From positions 1 through 5,957 of the forward strand of contig CANCKV010000230.1 in NCBI GenBank assembly GCA_947378615.1: a stretch of 5,957 bases of DNA, in the 5' to 3' direction. The notes beneath the pieces were generated by a model. That model was not told the DNA's origin. It saw only the letters and a program-made list of their open reading frames with translations, and did no database searches. The position numbers and the translations under genes were made by a program. Source of the DNA: Chitinophagaceae bacterium (GTDB taxonomy: Bacteria; Bacteroidota; Bacteroidia; Chitinophagales; Chitinophagaceae). Positions 1 through 3,470 of this stretch are shown here, piece after piece (the stretch's first letter is position 1; each line of letters begins with the position of its first letter).

Positions 1-410
1 TTAAAGCCATTGAAATCAGCAAACAATTTTTATGACATTATTAAAACGTTATTCTGTTTTGAAAATTGCATTTTGCATAAAATCTTACACAAATTGAATG
101 TTCTGATAAAATTCTATTTATGAACCTTTTTTCACTGGTTTATTATTGTTAAAATAGTTGTATTTTTCAGTAAATTTATTGCAGAGCAACTTTCTGAAAA
201 TATGAAGTTTATTAAATGATTTCAACTGATAGTATGGGTGAGATTAATTTAGTTTGGAGAATAAATGATACACTTAGGAAAGGAAGGTCACTTTAAATTT
301 AATCTAACGGTTAACTTATATTACCAAGAAAGGGAATAAAGTTCAAATTTGATTGTAACGGGATTTGTGAGCAGTCATTTTTATTGGTTTTACCTAAAAA
401 AGAGAATTAA
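1..410. other. AT-rich non-coding stretch upstream of the peptidase gene
   Basis: No convincing gene lies here. Frame 3 is open from base 3 to a TGA at 33-35 and would read as a ten-residue tail, KAIEISKQFL. This could be the end of a gene entering from the left, but it is too short to support. Frame 1 is open to a TGA at 121-123 but reads as low-complexity AT-rich sequence. A loose inverted repeat (TTTTCAG at 164-170 and CTGAAAA at 194-200) is the only symmetry I noticed, and it may be chance in such AT-rich DNA. No RNA gene, terminator or clear promoter was recognised. Confidence 0.6.
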
Positions 411-419
411 ATGAAATTA

Positions 420-454
420 TTTGTCCTTCTTTATTATTGCGGCAATTATATTTG
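420..454 (+). promoter_or_regulatory. Possible Bacteroidota-type promoter for the M28 peptidase
   Basis: A perfect TAnnTTTG -7 element (TATATTTG) lies at 447-454, with a TTTG that could be the -33 element at 420-423. The 23-base gap between them is longer than the usual 19-21. Transcription would begin near 460, giving a leader of roughly a dozen bases before the ATG at 474. The motif lies downstream of the ATG at 411, so if real it excludes that start. In such AT-rich DNA an isolated match can arise by chance. Confidence 0.4.
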
Positions 455-473
455 TATAAGACAACACTTTAAA

Positions 474-2120
474 ATGAGAATAATATTCTTAATTCTTACT
501 ATTATGCCCTTTTTACTTTTTGCACAAAGTCGAAAGAAAAGAGCATTGGCTGAACAAAAAGCAAAAGAAGTAATTAATGCTACACTCAAATCTCATGTTC
601 AATTTTTGGCAAGTGATGTCCTCGAAGGGCGAAGAACAGGTACACATGGCGAGGAAATGGCGATGAATTACTTGATTAATCAATACAAGCTTGCTGGTAT
701 CGCCCCTGGAACTGAAAATGGCTACATACAACAGTTTGATATCAATGAAGGAAAACAAATAAATGAATCCACTCAATTAATCATCAATGAAAAAGTAGCT
801 ACTCTGAATGTAGATTATTTTCCACTAGCTTACAGTGCTAATAAATCTGTAAAATCGTTCGTTGCCATGTCTTTGAATGAAAAAGGAAATATCTGGTTTA
901 AAGATGCAAAGGAAATACTTGAGGATAATCAAGATAGTATCCATTTTGATATGAATGATTTTCTGAAAAAATATACTAAAAAAGCAAGTGCAAAAAGAAC
1001 GACTGGATTAATAATCTACAATAGTAGTCAAGCAAATGATAATATTCATTTCAACAAATTTGACACATCTGTTTCCGCTTCTATTCCAGTCATTTATCTA
1101 ACTAATGTAGGGAAGGATAGTTTTTTTAGCGATAACACCGCTATGCAACAAGTGACTGTTTCTATTTCAATCACATCAAAATTCAGGACAGCAAGAAATG
1201 TAGTGGCTTTCATCAATAATAATGCACCAAATACTATCATTTTAGGGGCTCATTACGATCACCTTGGATATGGCGAAGATAACGTGGCACTTGATACGGG
1301 ACATATCATTCATAATGGTGCTGATGATAATGCTAGCGGAACTGCTGCATTAATCGAATTAGCCAAAAAGTTGACTACATCTCCCGCAAAGCATAACAAC
1401 TATTTAATGATTCATTTTTCTGCTGAGGAATTAGGGTTGTTAGGAAGTAAATATTGGATAAAGCATCCTTCCATAAAAATTATTCCTAACTACATGATTA
1501 ATATGGATATGGTGGGGCGTTATGATACTACCCGAAAATTGATGGTGGGTGGTTATGGCACTTCGCCTAAATGGGGAAGCATATTACCATCTATTCAAAA
1601 TAAGAATCTAGTTATTAAGTTCGATAGTTCTGGAATGGGACCTAGTGATCATGCGAGTTTTTATTTAGATTCCATTCCTGTATTGTTCTTTTTTACTGGG
1701 ACACATCCTGATTATCACAAAGCTACAGATGATTGGAATAAGCTAAATTATGACGGTGAAAGAGAAATTCTTAATTATATTTTTCAGATTATTAGTGCCA
1801 CTGATGATAAGGGAAAAATGTCGTTTTCAAGAACAAGAGAAACCAATTATAGTAGTAGTCCACAATTTACAGTCACCCTCGGTGTGATTCCTGATTACAG
1901 TTTTACGGGAATTGGTGTGCGAATAGATGGGACAAGTCCTGGAAAGCAGGCAGAGAAAATTGGTTTGCAATCGGGAGATATACTGCTTCAATTAGGAGCC
2001 TATAAATTTGCAGATCTGAATCATTACATGGAAACTCTCGGAAAATTTAAAAAAGGGGATACTACTAGACTTATCATCAAAAGAAAAGAAGACGAAAAAG
2101 TATTTGATATTCATTTTTAG
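474..2120 (+). CDS. Secreted M28-family zinc aminopeptidase-like protein with C-terminal PDZ domain
   Basis: The product is predicted to be an exported metallopeptidase (548 residues) that removes N-terminal amino acids from peptides in the periplasm or outside the cell. Residues 1-17 form a signal peptide ending LLFA, with likely cleavage before Q18 and no lipobox cysteine. Residues about 125-220 resemble the PA-type insert seen in many M28 enzymes (strands TGLIIYN and IPVIYLTN). The M28 di-zinc core is complete: H260 (AHYDH), D285 (DDNASG), general base E318 and ligand E319 (SAEE), D345 (NMDMVG), and H415 (DYHKATD). Residues about 466-546 form a PDZ domain with the typical AEKIGLQSGDILLQ segment, which may bind substrate C-termini or a partner protein. 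An upstream in-frame ATG at 411 follows directly after a TAA at 408-410. I prefer 474 because a clean signal peptide starts there and the 21 extra residues (rich in Y, C and I) look like translated leader. Substrate is unknown. The family assignment is firm; the start is less so. Confidence 0.9.
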   Translation: MRIIFLILTIMPFLLFAQSRKKRALAEQKAKEVINATLKSHVQFLASDVLEGRRTGTHGEEMAMNYLINQYKLAGIAPGTENGYIQQFDINEGKQINESTQLIINEKVATLNVDYFPLAYSANKSVKSFVAMSLNEKGNIWFKDAKEILEDNQDSIHFDMNDFLKKYTKKASAKRTTGLIIYNSSQANDNIHFNKFDTSVSASIPVIYLTNVGKDSFFSDNTAMQQVTVSISITSKFRTARNVVAFINNNAPNTIILGAHYDHLGYGEDNVALDTGHIIHNGADDNASGTAALIELAKKLTTSPAKHNNYLMIHFSAEELGLLGSKYWIKHPSIKIIPNYMINMDMVGRYDTTRKLMVGGYGTSPKWGSILPSIQNKNLVIKFDSSGMGPSDHASFYLDSIPVLFFFTGTHPDYHKATDDWNKLNYDGEREILNYIFQIISATDDKGKMSFSRTRETNYSSSPQFTVTLGVIPDYSFTGIGVRIDGTSPGKQAEKIGLQSGDILLQLGAYKFADLNHYMETLGKFKKGDTTRLIIKRKEDEKVFDIHF

Positions 2121-2133
2121 TTACAAATCAGGA

Positions 2134-2166
2134 GGACCCAACACAAAGTGTGAAATGAAGTGGGCC
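2134..2166 (+). terminator. Possible stem-loop just after the peptidase stop codon
   Basis: Starting 14 bases after the stop codon, GG-A-CCCA (2134-2140) can pair with TGGGCC (2161-2166), leaving one bulged A. Inside it, ACAC AAA GTGT (2141-2151) forms a second small hairpin. This is the most GC-rich patch of the intergenic region, so it stands out. No T-run follows, so it is not a canonical intrinsic terminator. It could instead stabilise the 3' end of the message, or be chance. Confidence 0.3.
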
Positions 2167-2419
2167 ATGTATCTGGATATATAACATTTAGCAAAGAAAA
2201 AAGGCTACCACATTAGAAAGGACATAGAATTTTCTTGTATTTTATTGAAAAGAAGTTATAAAGTAGAAATAAAGTAACACCAAGTTTTTAGTAATAATAA
2301 TTAATCTGAACGATTATGAACTATTAATTTTGTGTCTCTTTAAAAAAAACTTTGGTTCCTTTTGGTAAAACTTCTTGAGTAGTAACAGTAATTAAATAGT
2401 CAATTTTCTTTTTAATGGA
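2167..2419. other. AT-rich intergenic sequence without a recognised gene
   Basis: No gene is supported between the peptidase and the lipoprotein. Two minor items are visible. A TAnnTTTG match (TAATTTTG, 2325-2332) lacks a TTG at a suitable distance upstream. A T/G-rich word, ACTTTGGTTCCTTTTGGT (from 2349), resembles short repeats that I associate with Bacteroidota intergenic regions, but I cannot verify that here. Confidence 0.5.
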
Positions 2420-2450
2420 TTGAACCTTTTAAAGTGTTTGCTTATTTTCG
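2420..2450 (+). promoter_or_regulatory. Probable promoter for the small lipoprotein
   Basis: TTG at 2420-2422 and TATTTTCG at 2443-2450 (seven of eight matches to TAnnTTTG) are separated by 20 bases, which fits the Bacteroidota housekeeping consensus. Transcription would start near 2456-2458, about ten bases before the ATG at 2468. This fits a short leader without a Shine-Dalgarno sequence and suggests the lipoprotein is transcribed independently of the peptidase gene. Confidence 0.5.
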
Positions 2451-2467
2451 CCGACACAAATTAATTT

Positions 2468-2752
2468 ATGAAAATAATATTTGCCTCTTTAGTGATTGCG
2501 TTTACTTTAAGTTCTTGTTTTACGATGCAACATGTTTCTGGAACAGGTGCCTCAAAAAGTATTGTTGTGAAGAAAAAGCAATGGTTTGCCTTGTGGGGAT
2601 TAGTGCCTTTGAATAAGGTAAATGCAAAGGCTATGGCGGAAAATTCAAATAATTATATAGTAAAAACTGGATTTTCTTTTGGTGATATTGTTATTGGTGT
2701 ATTGATGTTTCCTTTCTCTATTGAACATCAAACAGTAACTGTGATTAAATAA
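2468..2752 (+). CDS. Small lipoprotein, Bor-like
   Basis: This is a 94-residue protein with a lipoprotein signal: K2, hydrophobic residues 3-14, and lipobox LSSC with the lipidated cysteine at C17. The mature part is about 78 residues. Its layout matches the small Bor-like lipoproteins: a hydrophobic segment ending in G (WFALWGLVPLN, 39-49), an N-A-K-A-M-A stretch (52-57) where Bor has its D-A-A-K helix, a V-K-T strand (65-67), then a hydrophobic glycine-containing strand ending in a proline (69-82) and a final short strand (87-93). Phage lambda Bor is an outer-membrane lipoprotein linked to serum resistance, but that role should not be carried over: the resemblance is by pattern only. The ATG at 2468 is chosen because it begins the signal peptide directly. 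An overlapping reading frame from 2434 has no such signal and is a shadow. Membrane anchoring is well supported; the family assignment is tentative. Confidence 0.78.
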   Translation: MKIIFASLVIAFTLSSCFTMQHVSGTGASKSIVVKKKQWFALWGLVPLNKVNAKAMAENSNNYIVKTGFSFGDIVIGVLMFPFSIEHQTVTVIK

Positions 2753-2834
2753 GTCTGGCTAAGGAAAACTAAAAAAATAGATTAAGCAATTATCACAATT
2801 GTCATTTAGTTAAGCATTTGATAGAATATACGGA

Positions 2835-2848
2835 TGTCAGCCTAGCCC
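2835..2848 (-). repeat. REP-like fragment, inverted orientation
   Basis: Read on the minus strand, this is GGGCTAGGCTGACA. It differs only slightly from GGGCTCAGCTTGACA at 3066-3080 on the plus strand. It is probably a decayed inverted copy of the same interspersed element. The match is short, so chance cannot be excluded. Confidence 0.35.
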
Positions 2849-2893
2849 ACTCAAAGGCGTGTAAAGAAGGAAAGGACCATAAATAGTCTCGGT

Positions 2894-2904
2894 TTCGACA
2901 GGCT
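2894..2904 (+). repeat. REP-like fragment, direct orientation
   Basis: TTCGACAGGCT matches TTCGACGGGCT at 3060-3070 with one difference. It then diverges at once into unrelated AT-rich sequence, so it would be a truncated copy of the same element head. Confidence 0.35.
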
Positions 2905-3058
2905 GCAAATGATATGGTACTTATCGAAAATATACTTATCAGACATAGTTTCTTGAAGTCGGATTGAAATGTTTTAGCTGCTTGCACTTTGATAAACTGC
3001 TAATGACTAGTAGTTTATTTGTTTGAAAATTAATGATGAAAGTTTAAGTTGCTTACAG

Positions 3059-3080
3059 CTTCGACGGGCTCAGCTTGACA
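3059..3080 (+). repeat. REP-like element head (CTTCGAC-GGGCTCAGC-TTGACA)
   Basis: This GC-richer island contains an imperfect palindrome around GGGCTCAGCTT. A perfect form of the type CAGGCT-C-AGCCTG would fold into a tight hairpin. Similar TTCGAC...GCTCAG...TGACA words are, to my knowledge, scattered through intergenic regions of many Bacteroidota genomes; such REP-like elements are often linked to RAYT transposases elsewhere in the genome. No transposase is present in this window. The word recurs in degraded form at 2835-2848, 2894-2904, 3146-3157 and 3222-3233. Confidence 0.5.
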
Positions 3081-3233
3081 ATCACCCTGATTTTCGGAGA
3101 GTATGCGATGTCATCTCAAAAAACTTGAGAAACTCTAATTACTGCCTCAGCCTGACAATTACCCTGATTTTCGGAGAATACGTAATGTCATTTCCAAAAA
3201 TTGAGAAACTCTTATTACTGCTTCTACCTGACA
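3069..3233 (+). repeat. Tandem duplication, unit 77/76 bases, two copies plus a fragment
   Basis: Copy A is 3069-3145 and copy B is 3146-3221. By eye they differ at about nine positions and one single-base indel, so identity is near 87%. The longest identical core is ACCCTGATTTTCGGAGA, followed by a shared ATGTCAT and a shared TTGAGAAACTCT. A third copy starts at 3222 (TTCTACCTGACA) and then loses similarity. Each copy begins with the CTCAGC(C/T)TGACA end of the REP-like head. A 103-codon frame runs through the repeat (3023-3334) but reads as two out-of-phase translations of the same unit and is not a gene. Confidence 0.75.
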
Positions 3234-3401
3234 GTCGTTCCTTAACTAAAAGGCATTGGAATACTATTCGTAATTTATTTATGAAATGTAAGTTCACTAT
3301 TGTTTTCTCATCTGATTTGACTGATAGTCAATAGTTCATTGTAAGCCTGTATTAAAATTAAAAAAAGAATATGGCATAGTGGAACAATATTTGTTAAGTT
3401 T
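3234..3401. other. AT-rich intergenic sequence after the tandem repeat
   Basis: Nothing with coding, RNA or repeat character was recognised. A TTTG occurs at 3390-3393 and another at 3403-3406. Neither forms a properly spaced -33/-7 pair, so no promoter for the following PAS gene can be assigned with confidence. Confidence 0.4.
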
Positions 3402-3464
3402 ATTTGTAATAATATAGCATTTTATACTACATTTACAAATAAGATTGCACAAGACATTTGTAAT
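3402..3464 (+). promoter_or_regulatory. Triad of complementary words upstream of the PAS gene
   Basis: ATTTGTAAT occurs at 3402-3410 and again at 3456-3464, ending six bases before the ATG. Between them, ATTTACAAAT at 3431-3440 is complementary to both. The middle word can form an eight-base-pair stem with either flank (loops of about 20 and 15 bases), so the two hairpins exclude each other. The downstream one would cover the ribosome-binding region. Alternatively the three words are DNA sites for a regulator. All arms are A/T apart from one G-C pair, so the stems are weak and chance is a real possibility. Confidence 0.3.
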
Positions 3465-3470
3465 TAACCC

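Larger units (their letters stand above)
2753..3057. other. Non-coding region with degenerate REP-like fragments
   Basis: No gene is supported. Just after the lipoprotein, CAATT-ATCAC-AATTG (about 2786-2800) forms a weak five-base-pair hairpin without a T-run. Further on are two short matches to the sequence at 3059-3080, listed separately. Another vague match is TTTTAGCTGCTTGCACTTTGA (about 2972-2992) against TTTAAGTTGCTTACAGCTTCGA (about 3043-3064), suggesting that more of the flank was duplicated and then decayed. A 61-codon minus-strand frame across 2802-2987 overlaps these fragments and has no coding character. Confidence 0.5.

Noticed and set aside
1..123. Open frames at the left edge (frame 3 to a TGA at 33-35; frame 1 to a TGA at 121-123) as the tail of a gene
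   Set aside because: The frame 3 tail is only ten residues and cannot be told from chance. Frame 1 is low-complexity AT-rich sequence without coding character.
164..200. Inverted repeat TTTTCAG/CTGAAAA as an operator
   Set aside because: The arms are seven bases with a 23-base loop in very AT-rich DNA, far from any assigned promoter. Chance is the simpler explanation.
513..776. Minus-strand frame of 87 codons
   Set aside because: It lies antisense within the well-supported M28 peptidase and has no recognisable protein features.
2349..2370. T/G-rich word ACTTTGGTTCCTTTTGGT as a dispersed repeat
   Set aside because: It resembles words I associate with Bacteroidota intergenic DNA, but only one copy is seen in this window and the resemblance cannot be tested here.
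2434..2616. Plus-strand frame of 60 codons overlapping the lipoprotein
   Set aside because: It is out of frame with the lipoprotein, covers its promoter match, and lacks any signal or domain, whereas the other frame has a clear lipobox.
2802..2987. Minus-strand frame of 61 codons
   Set aside because: It runs through the decayed REP-like fragments and shows no coding features. It is better explained as repeat-derived non-coding sequence.
3069..3233. CRISPR-like array
   Set aside because: The two copies are directly adjacent, imperfect, 76-77 bases long and have no spacers. No cas gene is present.
3023..3334. Plus-strand frame of 103 codons
   Set aside because: It translates the 77/76-base tandem repeat in two different phases because the unit length is not a multiple of three. 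There is no start signal or domain.
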